DNA of 64,000 nt from Melieria omissa. Its lineage: Eukaryota; Arthropoda; Insecta; Diptera; Ulidiidae. Shown in pieces: positions 53,935-64,000 of the stretch. Within the stretch, counting starts at the first letter, position 1, and each line of letters starts with the position of its first letter. A model generated the notes under the pieces. The model did not search any database. It was not told the origin of the DNA and saw nothing but the letters and a program-made list of their open reading frames with translations. The position numbers and the translations under genes are program-made. Where the stretch lies: the NCBI GenBank assembly GCA_963971225.1, contig OZ020269.1, forward strand, positions 36,663,264 through 36,727,263. Reading direction: 5' to 3'.

Positions 53935-54597
53935 TAGAGTCCTGCGAGTATGCATTTTTGCTATTCGAAAACATTCAAATGCTTTTGAATAGAATACTTC
54001 ACTTCATCTCTGCGGACCAGTCCAAATGAATACGAGTACAGCTCTCTTCGAGTACGAGTAAGCTTCGAACATAAACGAGTAGACGTACACTATTTATTCA
54101 TATTCGCTCGAAGCGGGAAAACGAAGACAAAAGCATTCGAATAATAGTACACACTGCTTCGAATATATTCGAATATACTCGTTTTATTATTCCTAAGATT
54201 ATTTACAAATATTTATGTTGTATATTAATATTTATTTATTTGTTATGCTACTTTCTTCAATCATTCCCATTTTGCGTATTAGGCCACTTCAACCACACCA
54301 CAAGTATACACATGAAAAAGTAACTTACTGCGCATAAAAATATTCGATGAAACTGTTGATCTTCGAATACTTCGCAAAGTTCTCGATTACCGAATACGAG
54401 CACTGCAGTATTCGCTTCTCACCGAATAAGAGCACTGCAGTGTTCGCTATTCACCGAATATGAATAGAAACGAGAAGCGACGCACGCTGGTTCTCGTTTC
54501 TATTCGTTTCGTTGTACGCATTCTTCGAATACCAAGTACCCGTACAGTATGTACAGTAGTGTAGCCGCCGAAATGAATATATTCATGCAGGACTTTA
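53935..54597. mobile_element. hAT-like MITE with TTCGAATA-rich subterminal repeats
   Basis: Ends TAGAGTCCTGC and TAAAGTCCTGC (read inward) are flanked by GTATACAT / ATATACAT (53927-53934, 54598-54605), an 8-bp repeat with one mismatch. The words ATTCGAA and TCGAATA recur many times near both ends. 663 bp, non-coding. Confidence 0.7.
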
Positions 54598-54755
54598 ATA
54601 TACATACGTGCCCCTAAAAATTGCAGTTCTACAAAAATACTTGGCACACTTCTGCCGAAAATGTTTGGGGTCTGACGCAATTCAACATCCTCACCATTTT
54701 TGACTACGCCTGCAATATTTAAACAAATTAAATAATTCATAAAAATTAAAAAATA

Positions 54756-55735
54756 TAAGGGAGAGGGCTGGGTTGTGAACCAGGCTGGGGTGTGAACCAT
54801 TGCCGTTTTTTCTTTCCCTAATTGACATATCGCCAAACTTTCAACTGTCAATTTTGTCTTATGATATGACTCTGCTTTTGTGGTTACACCGAAGTACAAA
54901 CACGTATTGCTTGTGGCAGCAATCGAGTTTGAAAGACATCGTGTTTGAAAATCGACTGCAAAAACTTGTTTGCTTTTTTTTAAAGTGCGATCCAAGTGAC
55001 TGAGCTAATTGCAAAAAGGTTAGTGTAATACATGTTTATTTAGTGTTTTGATTCTATTTTACGATGCAATATTTGTTTATGTCGAATTATGATTGGAAGT
55101 GTCGTTTATTTCAAAGTTTCCAAAATGGCATCGTGGTTGGGCTGTGAACCACTGAGGTGGCTGGGTTATGAACCACCCGTTTTTCGTACTACATTTGTTC
55201 TAACACTGTCAAATATAGACGGATATATTAAAATAAAGTAATTTTATGTAATTTCACTCGATTTCGGTGAGTTCACTTGAAGTGGGCCAAAGCGAGAACG
55301 CGTTCGTATTTCACATGCAAACATTGCAACACCGATTAGGATGAAAATTCAAAAAATTGAGCAGTTTCATTCATTGCGATTTTTTGGCCTAAGAGGCGTC
55401 ATTATAACTTTTTTTCACCGCTTGAGGCCTCCTGATTAAATAAATTCTCAACTTACTTAAAAATTATGGGTGTTTTCTTCGTATTTTCCGACTTTAATAG
55501 GGATCTTCCAGATGGTTCACAACCCAGCCACTTTTTTGGAAAAGCGAAAAATCACGTCCTTAGAAAATTGAACGTAGAGAGTTAAATACCAATCAAAACA
55601 GTAATCCGTCTTCATAAAAAAGTTGCGTTTATTATTGACCTTTCCAACGGTATCTTAGATTTTTCGATATCTTTATTCTGAGATAATTTAGACCAAAAAA
55701 ACAAAACCCGGTTCACAGCCCAGCCCTCTCCCTTA
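54756..55735. mobile_element. TIR element with internally repeated ends
   Basis: Ends TAAGGGAGAGGGCTGGGTTG (54756) and TAAGGGAGAGGGCTGGGCTG (read inward from 55735) continue into TGAACC, an inverted repeat of about 28 bp. The core GGCTGGGTTGTGAACC recurs inside at about 54782, 55137 and 55152 (plus) and 55513 (minus). No clear target duplication longer than TA/TTA and no transposase recognised. The open frames across the left end (54447-54995 minus, 54800-55003 plus) have no motif support. Confidence 0.65.
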
Positions 55736-55754
55736 CAAATTAATTAATAAATAC

Positions 55755-56559
55755 TAGAGTCCGACCGATTAATCGGCATCGGCATCGGCATCGGCTAGTA
55801 TCGGCCAATAAAATTGGTATCGGCATCGGCTAGTATCGGCATCGGCCAAAAAAAAAAGAATCGGCATCGGCATCGGCTTCGGCCTTTTTTGGCCGATGCC
55901 ACATCGGCTTTTTTTGGCCGATGCCACATCGGTTTTTTTGGTCGATTTTACGATTTTCGATTTTTTAATACGATTTTATTTGCAGCTGAATCGCACTGTC
56001 TTCCTTTTTCATATCTCGCTTTGTATATTTATTACATTTTTATTATACGTTACAAACCAGTGTTGCCTGATTAGGGGGTTTCTCCTTAGATTTGTTTGGA
56101 TTTTATGACAAATACTTAAGGGGACAATATTTTTCAGATATTTTTAATCTATTTTTGCTACATCAACACCTTGTTCAGCTATATTGGCTATTGGGTCTTT
56201 TGTTAATTGCTTGTGCCAAATAGAATGAGCAATTTTCATGAGATATTAATTTTGAATTCTGAATTTTCTTGTAATTTTATTTAGTTTTTAGTTGTTTATT
56301 TTCTCGTTTTCGTTTGTTAATTTGTGATAAATGTGATGAAATGTATTATATATGTAATAGTTCCTTTTGTTGTTTTATAAAATAAGCTGTGTTTTTGATT
56401 GAATTCATTCGTGTTTTTTTTTCTATGGAATCGGCATCGGCATCGGCATCGGCCGATTTTCGGCCTTTTGACCGATTAATCGGCATCGGCTGATAATTGG
56501 CCGATGCCGATTAATCGGCATCGGCATCGGCCAAAAAATTTGGTATCGGTCGGACTCTA
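55755..56559 (+). mobile_element. hAT element, BED-finger family, copy 2 (deletion derivative)
   Basis: Same TAGAGTCCGACCGATTAATC ends as copy 1, flanked by a perfect 8-bp repeat ATAAATAC (55747-55754 and 56560-56567). It shares the 'gcagctgaatcgcactgtctt' block and the block around 'caacaccttgttcagc' with copy 1 but lacks the part that holds the BED remnant. Confidence 0.9.
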
Positions 56560-56567
56560 ATAAATAC

Positions 56568-59034
56568 CTTTCAACTGCCGCTTCAACTTGATGCTTCACA
56601 CAACCACGCAAAATTCTAACTGAAATCATTTAAAGCAAAACGTGCAAATCGAGAGAGCCTCGAATCAGAGAAGCAGACATATTCAAAAATATACAAACAT
56701 TTCTGTCGTCGTTGTTACAAAAGAAGCGTAAGATCAGACTTAACAATATTTTGTTGATTGTTTAAACTGTTTCGTCTTTCTCATTTTCATCTGCTCTTTT
56801 TTGCTATGAACGCACACACAGAACGTGAACGATTAGATGCGAACTGACTGACTTCTGCATTCGCTAACAGCTACTTTGACAACTAACTTAGTTGTCCAAT
56901 TGACTTACAAAAAACCAGTTCAAAAACCCATGCCTTTTGAGAACCAGTCCCCTGTCTCAGGTCCGACAGGGAAGTGAAACGCAACATAAATAGTTGGATA
57001 TGTAAATAGATGCCGGCACGAGAGTAAACACCGGCTGAGGTTGCGCACAACTAGGTCGAGAAGTACATTTCCGATATTGTTACAGGTACATTAGTGATTT
57101 TAATACTCATTTCAAAACAAAAACCGCTAAAAGGTAAACTGGAAACTATCATAAACTCACAATACATGTGCATCTGCTTGAGGTAATTATGCAATGCATC
57201 TGCGGCATATTTGGAATACTTGGCATGCAGTAGAAGACTAAGTGCGTCTGCTAGTTAGTCGGGACAATGGCTTTGCTTGCGGCAATTAGTTGTCAAATTT
57301 CGGCGCCACCATGTGGAATGTAGCATTTTTTGTCCTGCGAGTAAACACACTAACGTAATTTTCTAACATGTTCAAAACTAGAAACGCTGATTCATTGCTC
57401 TCTTCTGATACTGACTGTAGTTATGTGAAAAATTCCTCAAACGACTGGAATTCCCACTGACGACGAAATGTCGCGCGTTTTATTTTGAAACCGAAATTGT
57501 AATGCGCAGTCACAATGTGTATGTGACGTTTATGGAAAGTTAATTATACAAACCTATCATAATCATGTTACTCATGGGGTGGGTGCTTCGAACAACCGAA
57601 CGATTTATACAAACCAACAGCAAGCAAATAGGGTAACTAGGAACAAATACCTAAGCAACTATGTAGTTCATTGGTATCGATCGTTTTTATTTCATTTTGC
57701 AGGTTTTTCAGATCTTTTAATGTGACTCAAACCGCCCGACAAAATTTGTTTGCCCAAATTTGTCATAGGAAAACAAAGCAAACAAAATGAGTTGTGCAGA
57801 AGTGTGGGTAAGATTTTAACGTTTTCAATGGTTCAACTTCTTGATATTCCTTCCAGAAATATCAAACGCGGCATCCTGGAGGCTTGTTACAATCTCGAAT
57901 CCCAGGATTAGGGCCACTGAATCCCAGGATTTTTTTAAATACTTCGGGATTGAAAGCCCCAACATGCCAAAAAAGTATTGCCAGTTTTATTGCTTGTGTG
58001 CTAACGGTATTTATCATAAAGTGACTTTATTGAGCCGCGTTGCAAGGAGAGCCGTGCGATGAGAGTTTGAAGCTGCTCCGCGTGTATGAACAAGTGTACT
58101 TGTTGAGGCAGATGTTAAACACAATTTGTCAAGTATTTTCTTGGAAATTAATTAAAACATATGCTCATCAGTATAGGCCATAAATCTGCCAGCGCAATTT
58201 TCTTTACTTAATCGGCCCAAGAAAGTGTTTGATATCAGATTGTCAACGGCGCTGCCGCTGTCGATGCCGTTGGCGGTACGCCCCAGAGTTCTCAGACTGT
58301 TGCGGTTGTGGCTGGACGAAAGCGATCGTAACATCGGCAAATGGCGGGAAAGGCACTGTGCCTACTCCCCAACGACGTAACAACATGAACGAGTGAAAAC
58401 AAGTACGCGTGAAGAAATCAAAAGGCGTCGTCCCAATGAAAGTCTCCAGGAAAAACGGCTGCCGCAATTAGCAGTGATTGTCGTTGAGGGTGACAACAAA
58501 CAGCGGCGGGAAGCGCAATGCTGCTCCCCGACAAATTTCACGCAAAATTCATTTCACTCCGCCTATACATGCAGCGCGCCACAGCACAGGCGTTCAAGGC
58601 TGCACTGAACGCGGCATGCAGTGAGCGCAATTCTTCGGCTTCGTCGCATTTCATTTATTTTAACTCATTAACGCGTAGAAGCGTTGCGGTGACGACGCGC
58701 CGCTCGGAAACTCCTTCTTTCCGCGTGTCGCTTTCATATCTGGGCGCAGTGCCTACGGATTTTCCACCAAAGTTATATATATTTTTGTTTGCAGTGAAAT
58801 GTCGGGCAATTATCTGCGTGTCAACTGACAAGTTTGAATAATTGCTGAAATTAATTGGCCCGTAGGTCGAGGAGTTTATTGAAATCTAATTCGTCTGCTT
58901 TTGCTTCGCATTTTCTGCAGTTCAATATGTGTCCTATGTTTGTTTGCATACATATGTGTTCATACACATACGTATATAGGCACGTGATACATTTTCCCTG
59001 CATATCACTTTCTTATTTACTTAAGTGGCCATAA
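56568..59034. other. unassigned DNA
   Basis: No supported exon. A decayed GGGATT-rich fragment at about 57890-57970 resembles 26157-26260. About 58220-58740 is GC-rich and non-repetitive, with overlapping frames (58243-58467 minus, 58393-58841 plus) that I do not recognise; it might belong to a neighbouring gene. Confidence 0.4.
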
Positions 59035-59290
59035 GTGGCCGTTACCGAATTACGGCCTCTCGCAGAAATTCTCTCCAGGCGCCCCTACTTTGCACGCATC
59101 TTCTCCAGTTGGTCACACCAAGATAAGTTAGGGCGTCTTCAACTTGGTCCTTCGATAGTGGACTTACCAGGTCTAAAGCGGAAATCGTTCACATAATACA
59201 GTTGTTAGGACCTTATACGCGATGGAAAGTAGGCTCATACCACTGTAGTTGGCGCATATTGTTATATCACCTTTCAGTTATATGCAACGA
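59035..59290 (-). pseudogene. non-LTR retrotransposon remnant, RT and C-terminus fused
   Basis: Minus strand, about 59285-59195: KGDITICANYSGMSLLSIAYKVLTTVLCERF, the N-terminal RT block of RTE/Jockey-type LINEs (usually KGDPTxCxNYRGISLL). It is soon followed (59165-59050) by LSKDQVEDALTYLGVTNWRR and SRGAWREFLREAV, the extreme C-terminal tail of such proteins. The whole catalytic RT in between is deleted. Confidence 0.65.
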
Positions 59291-60777
59291 CATTTTGCAA
59301 GTAAAAACTTAGAGGTTTACAGGTATGGATGAAAACACCAGGCTCCAGGCGACGCAAATTTTCTGGGCTTTCCGAAGCCGCACACACTTAACGTGCATTT
59401 AAAATCAGGCATTTTTAAAAAGGATTTGCTCTAGAAAGGTGATCATACGAAATGAGTTATGAACCATTGTACGAATCCTCTGAACTCGTTTTACACCGAC
59501 GTTGGTTCGTATTCCACGTATTATTTAAATACGAATTTCGGCTATGTGACATCGGCGCGCCGACATTATAGGAGAAAAATTCATTTTGCCGTTGTTCCAC
59601 ACGCTCGCAATTATGATTTAAATTGCTGGTATTGTAAAGTTCTAATATGATAATTGGTGATAATTTATGGGGCACTTCCTTCATATCCAGAACGCCGACC
59701 AATGAGAAACAAGGCAAACACCAACCGAGAACTGAGCATCAGTGACGCCTTTCTCGTGTTTGCATCTGCACTGAATATTTCTTAGGAAATATCTTCGCAT
59801 TTATCGCTTTGTGTCGTATGAATGCAGTTTGAAAGTTGGGGAGGGAGATCATTCGCCGAAACTGTCTCTATCAGTGGATGTTGAACTCGTTGGGCTCAGA
59901 AGTTTTATTTGAAACTGCACTTGTTAAAAGTGAGTGAAAAGTGTGATCATCAGTGAAATTTGTAAGAAATTCCAATTAGCTTGTCTGAGAAAAATCAAGC
60001 GCAGGGACAACGCTGATAGCAATCGACGTACACTCTGCTCCTCTCTGCTCACAATAACTATTTCACCTACGAAACCCAAATCCTGCCAAAAATACCTAAC
60101 ACACATGGAAATTCGATGCCCCACCGATCGGTAATTCCACTTCGTCGTCTCTGCTAACTAAGCAATAACCACAACAAACAACAAACAAGAGTTCCTCAAG
60201 ATTAAAAGTAAAACATGAGACCTGCTCTGCAATTCTCGCTGGCAGTGCAGGGCGTGGGTAATTAATGTGCTCGCTCCAATTTTTCGGGTTCAACACCAAT
60301 AAGGGATCCCTATCCACGCGCGTTGCGCCGTGATTTATGTGCGTTTCAATGACAAACACTTGAAATGTGATGATTTATAATGAAGATGCATGCATTAGTA
60401 TTAATTAAATTCCGACACGGTCTTGCTCCGTTTAGACTTAAATGGCAATGGAGTTGTGAGACTAAATGTGTCGTTTTCTGTTGCACATATACGAGTGAGT
60501 ACATACATACATGCACGTACATGTAAGTAAAAAAAATAATATTAAGAGCATGTACATATTGCTTAAGAAACGATCCAGAAATATAGGTGCGTAAGAATGG
60601 TTGCATAGTAAATTTAAAACTAATAGTAAATCAAATCCTAAAATTAGTCACATCCATCGTCATATCCCTAACACAGTAGGGATATCCTGGAAGTGTGCTT
60701 CAGCGGATCGTCCGCTGTTTTCAAAGCTTCATTGCTCTAAAAATATATCTGCTTTCGCATCTGCATAAATGTTTTTT
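59291..60777. other. unassigned DNA
   Basis: No supported gene. A small perfect hairpin, ATATCCCTA-acacag-TAGGGATAT, lies at 60662-60685. Confidence 0.4.
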
Positions 60778-63297
60778 TTGTTTATATTTAACGAGGAGGA
60801 AGCATCGAAAGCCTAATCCCGTCAGTGTGAGACTTTAACACACTAAACCTCCTCACGTCATGTACCGGTTACCCCTCCGGACACTAGCGTCAAGGTTTTC
60901 GTCGGAGGGCGGATTTGAGCGCAAGGCTCATTGTCACTGTTCTAGTGCGGTTTGTCTCAAGCTGCACATGCTTGCCTCCCAACTGCCTGTCAGCTAAATA
61001 CCGCCCTGTTCTGTTCGTCAACCACACCACCCGGTTGGCATTATGTTCCGTCTGTTGATCGCCGTACTAGAGCCGTTTGTCTCTGGTGCCAGCGCTGATC
61101 CTCAGCTACTGTTTGCCGCCAGCGCGACGTCGCTGCTCAGCCTTCCTCAGCTCGTTGTGAATGAGCACCGCCGCATCGCTCACCGCATTCCATACGGCTC
61201 GCGAGCTTGACATTTTGGACGTGAGGTTCTGCGGGCTTATGTCCTCATCCGTCAGCGCATTGATGCGACCTCGGGCCGCTGCGAAGCGGGGGCAGTGGAA
61301 CAGCCTGGCAAATTGGACATAGTGGCGACTCGTCGTGCCCGAATCGGTACAAGTAGCTGCGGAAAGCTCCATGGCTGGTGAGCAGTTGTGTCAAATGAAA
61401 ATTCAACTCGCCGTGGTTGCGCCGCACCCATTGCTCGATTTGGGGGATTAGGGTGTGCGTCCACCTGCACTTTGATGAGCTGTCCCAGCGCTCTTGCCAG
61501 CTGAGTATTGACGCTGTTCTCTCCACAGCCGCTCTGCTGCCAGAGGGCCCGTTGCGCTCTTTTTGGCTGTACAAACGCTTGCATTCGTCAGCCAGAATGT
61601 CGATTGGGACTATGCTCGCCAGCACTAGCGCCGCCTCGTCTGACGTCGTGCGGAAAGCGCTGATTACTCCCAATGCGGCGAGTCTGTAGACGCTCTGGAG
61701 CTGCCGCCTATTCGGTTTTACTCGCAGCGACGGGGCCCAGACTGGTGGGGCGTATAGCAACACCGAGCTAACTACTTTCGACAGTAGAGTCCTTCTGCTG
61801 CTCCTTGGGCCGCCCAAATTGGGGAGCATCCTTGAGAGCGCACTACATACTCTCGCTGCTTTCTGCGCAGTGAGCTCTGCGTGGTGCCTGTAGCTTAGTC
61901 TGTAGTCAATAATCACGCCAAGGTACCTCAAGTATCTCTGAGATACAATGGTGCAGCTGCCAACTGTAAAGGTTGCAGTTTCGGGCTTCTTCCGGCTACT
62001 GATTAGCACCGCCTCCGTCTTCTCCTGTGCCAGCGATAGACCGACGTTTTCGAGCCACTGCCTTATCATGTCGATAGCCGAGTTCGCATTCGATTCGACT
62101 TGCGCCAAGTGCTTTGCTACCACTGTTAAGGCCACGTCATCTGCAAAGCTAATAATCTCCACCCCCTCTGGGAATGGGAGCTTGAAGATGTTATTATACA
62201 TGATATTCCACAGGGTTGGTCCTAAAATGGACCCTTGTGGAACACCTGCTGTGACCATATATTCTTTAGGCCCCTCGTCGCTGTCGTACAGAAGGAATCT
62301 ATTGCAAAAGTAATTCTCGAAAACTTTGTAGAGGTAAGCTGGCACGCCCATGTCTTTAACCGCCAATAGCATGACATCCCATCGCGCGGTGTTAAAGGCG
62401 TTGCGGATGTCAAGGGTAATGATGACGCAGTAGCGCTTCGCTCCTCCCTTCCATCTTTTGCCCGCTATGGAACTGGTGGCAATGGAGACCGCCATGTTGA
62501 TGGCATCGATCGTGGCGCGCTTTCGCCTAAAATTGGCGTTGGGATAAGCCCCCTTCCGCTTCCGTATGCCGAAGTAGCCTATTTAAAATTATGCGCTCCG
62601 ATAGCTTCCCCAGTGTATCCTACAGGCAAATAGGGCGATAAGCCTGAGGAGTTCCGGGGGTATTTTCTGGCTTTGGAAGCAGCACCAGATTTTGCGTTTT
62701 CCATCTGTCCGGAAATACGCCTTGCTCCAAGCACAGCTGCAGCACGTGCGTTATTACCCCCGGATGCGCGCATATGGCCAGTTTCAGCGCCTTGTTTCGG
62801 ATGCCATCGGGGCCAGGTGCTTTACGGTCCCCAATCCGTTTACAGGCTGACAAGATCTCGTCCGCCGTCACGTCTTCCACGTCATCTATGGCTACAGTCA
62901 CACAGGGTGCGCTGTCTGTTTTGCGGTGAGAAAACAGGGTCCAAACAATGTTTTCCAGAAGTTCTGGGCACTTCTCTTGAGGTGCGCTTGCGGTTTTTGC
63001 CATAACTATGCATAACTTTTGCCACCCCACGGATTGGTATCAGCATCCTCCAGTTTCTTGAAGGACTCTTTTTTGCTCCGGCGAATTTCGTCTCGCAGCT
63101 TCTTGCGTTGATCTTTGCATTTAAGACGCAGGACTTCACGATCTGTGTCGTTTCGGCACCTCTGATAGCGACGTCTTGCATGCAGGTACTCTGCTCTGAG
63201 CTGCCTGATTTTTTCTTTGCCACTTTGACTACCCTGGGCATCGACGCATCGCAGGCTTTCGTTTATCTGCATAAATGTACCTATGTACAAGAGGTAC
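60778..63297 (-). mobile_element. R1-clade-like non-LTR retrotransposon, 5'-truncated
   Basis: On the minus strand, RT coding begins abruptly near 63290 (upstream endonuclease missing), runs to about 61100, and is followed by a 3' UTR of about 320 bases to near 60778. The protein style and the Cys-His C-terminus point to the R1 group. The insertion is not in rDNA, so it is not a site-specific R1 itself. Confidence 0.75.
61110..63290 (-). pseudogene. R1-like reverse transcriptase polyprotein, frameshifted
   Basis: Three overlapping minus-strand pieces. 63290-63006 is a Lys/Arg-rich linker before the RT. 63030-62620 has RKAPGPDGIRNKALK and PQAYRPICL. After a stop/frameshift zone (62600-62500, SERIILNRLLRHTEAE in another frame), 62495-61245 has motif A D29 in TLDIRNAFNTARW, motif B VPQGSILGPTLWN at 85-97, and motif C FADD with D119 and D120. 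The C-terminal PLCPICQ starts a Cys-His motif that is completed in another frame (FHCPRFAAARGRI; stop near 61110). The RT core residues survive, so decay is modest: a few frameshifts plus loss of the 5' half. Confidence 0.85.
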
Positions 63298-63677
63298 GTT
63301 GCGGTTGTTTCTTGCAGATGTCGAATTGTGGTCCTTTAGCACATTAACACAGCACTTTTTAATACAGCTACAGTTGAAACCCATCGAAAATTCCTTCCGT
63401 CTTCTGAAGTTTAAGATTTTATCTATACACTACATCAGGGGCGTAGCCAGAACTTGGTCATGGGGGGGTTTACAATTTTTTTTGCCAGTTTAGTATTACG
63501 AGTTTTTTAAAGTAAAGTGCACTTTTCCAATAGGGCATTTTGTGGTGGCTTATGTGACTTACTGCATTGGAAATGAAAATTTTTCCCGATTTTTAATAAA
63601 CATTTAATGAAATTTGGTGCACTGAAAGCGAAGTTATTGCATCTGAAGAGAAAGTATGTTTGTGTCGTCGTACAAAA
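63298..63677. other. unassigned DNA with a repeat-element end
   Basis: At about 63435 the phrase CAGGGGCGTAGCCAG followed by a G-run and 'gtttacaatttttttt' looks like the terminal repeat of a DNA transposon. A related G-run/GTTTGAACCCC phrase is at about 7880-7980. No partner end within the window. Confidence 0.3.
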
Positions 63678-63905
63678 ATGAGCATCGAACAAAGATCAAA
63701 TATTAACTTTTGTTTTAAAAATATTTAAACTTTAACCGAAGCATTTAAATTGATGAACCAAGTTTATAATGATGATTGTTTATACCGTGCTGGAGTTCAT
63801 AAGTGGTAAACGCGATTTGAAAACGATTGTCTGGTCATAAATGATGACCAACGTGTTGGCCAACTGAAATCCGCGATCACCGCAGATTCCATCAAAACTT
63901 GGCGG
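63678..63905 (+). pseudogene. mariner-like transposase N-terminal fragment
   Basis: From the ATG at 63678: MSIEQRSNINFCFKN, a stop, then TLTEAFKLMNQVYNDDCLYR, AGVHKW, a stop, and then VINDDQRVGQLKSAITADSIKT. This is the paired helix-turn-helix region of a mariner-like transposase (usually VYGDDCLSR.RV.EW and NDD.R.GRP). It has at least two in-frame stops and is cut off by decay or by the window edge. Confidence 0.7.
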
Positions 63906-64000
63906 TAATTCATACAAGATTAGCCAAAATCTTCATTGAAATTCTTAAAATTCGATCAAATACTCAAATTAACCACAAATTTGATAATTTTCAATTATTT

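Noticed and set aside
54447..54995. 182-codon minus-strand frame
   Set aside because: It spans the boundary of a hAT-like element and a TIR element and has no recognisable domain, so it is a chance fusion of two repeats.

Overview
The window reads as AT-rich nuclear DNA from a higher fly (Brachycera). The one intact host gene is a LARP6-type RNA-binding protein that I take to be the ortholog of Drosophila Achilles. The mobile elements (irritans-type mariner, LOA- and R1-clade LINEs, short Helitrons, a Gypsy LTR with an ATAT target) fit a large-genome dipteran. A tephritid is plausible, but this is inference from general character, not from a diagnostic marker.

Host part: a TATA-plus-initiator promoter candidate near 15.46-15.49 kb, a leader of about 1 kb, one uninterrupted 1013-codon reading frame (16470-19511), then a 3' region with several AATAAA signals (19.75-20.41 kb). 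No other convincing host exon was found. Most other long open frames are antisense shadows or chance.

Left flank (0-14 kb): a solo LTR (327-773), two TTAA-flanked MITEs (2381-3101, 3204-3927), a Transib-like element with V(D)J-signal-like heptamers and a perfect 5-bp target duplication (6572-8237), an internally deleted mariner (9797-10352), and a TTAA element (11015-12069) carrying a fold-back mariner (11269-11813). An unexplained motif, GTCGCGTCCG, recurs six times between 12.7 and 14.9 kb.

Middle (22-48 kb): a deleted Tc1 (22917-23745); a SINE (24363-24675); a three-level nest of hAT-like shell, Tc1-like element and mariner-like element (25963-29470); a TA-flanked element containing a hAT-like element (30779-32664); two head-to-tail Helitrons with a 270-bp tandem array (34502-38037); a second Tc1-like copy carrying a mariner (40733-42349); a second copy of the SINE (42350-42668); an open-frame irritans mariner whose second catalytic Asp is Ala (42824-44091); a long-TIR element with TAA target repeats (44098-45434); and two degenerate transposase genes (46.5-48.5 kb).

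Right part (48-64 kb): a third Helitron on the minus strand (48610-53834) interrupted by a LOA LINE (48684-51060) and a hAT element with a BED-finger remnant (51505-52685); another hAT-like element (53935-54597); a TIR element with internally repeated ends (54756-55735); a second copy of the BED-hAT family (55755-56559); a small LINE remnant near 59.1 kb; an R1-like LINE (60778-63297); and a mariner N-terminal fragment at the edge.

No prokaryote-type operon, CRISPR array, rRNA or clear tRNA gene is present. The interest lies in target-site-verified nested transposons, an asymmetric RSS-like element, a two-copy SINE family and transposases or polymerases with specific catalytic lesions. All boundaries were read by eye.
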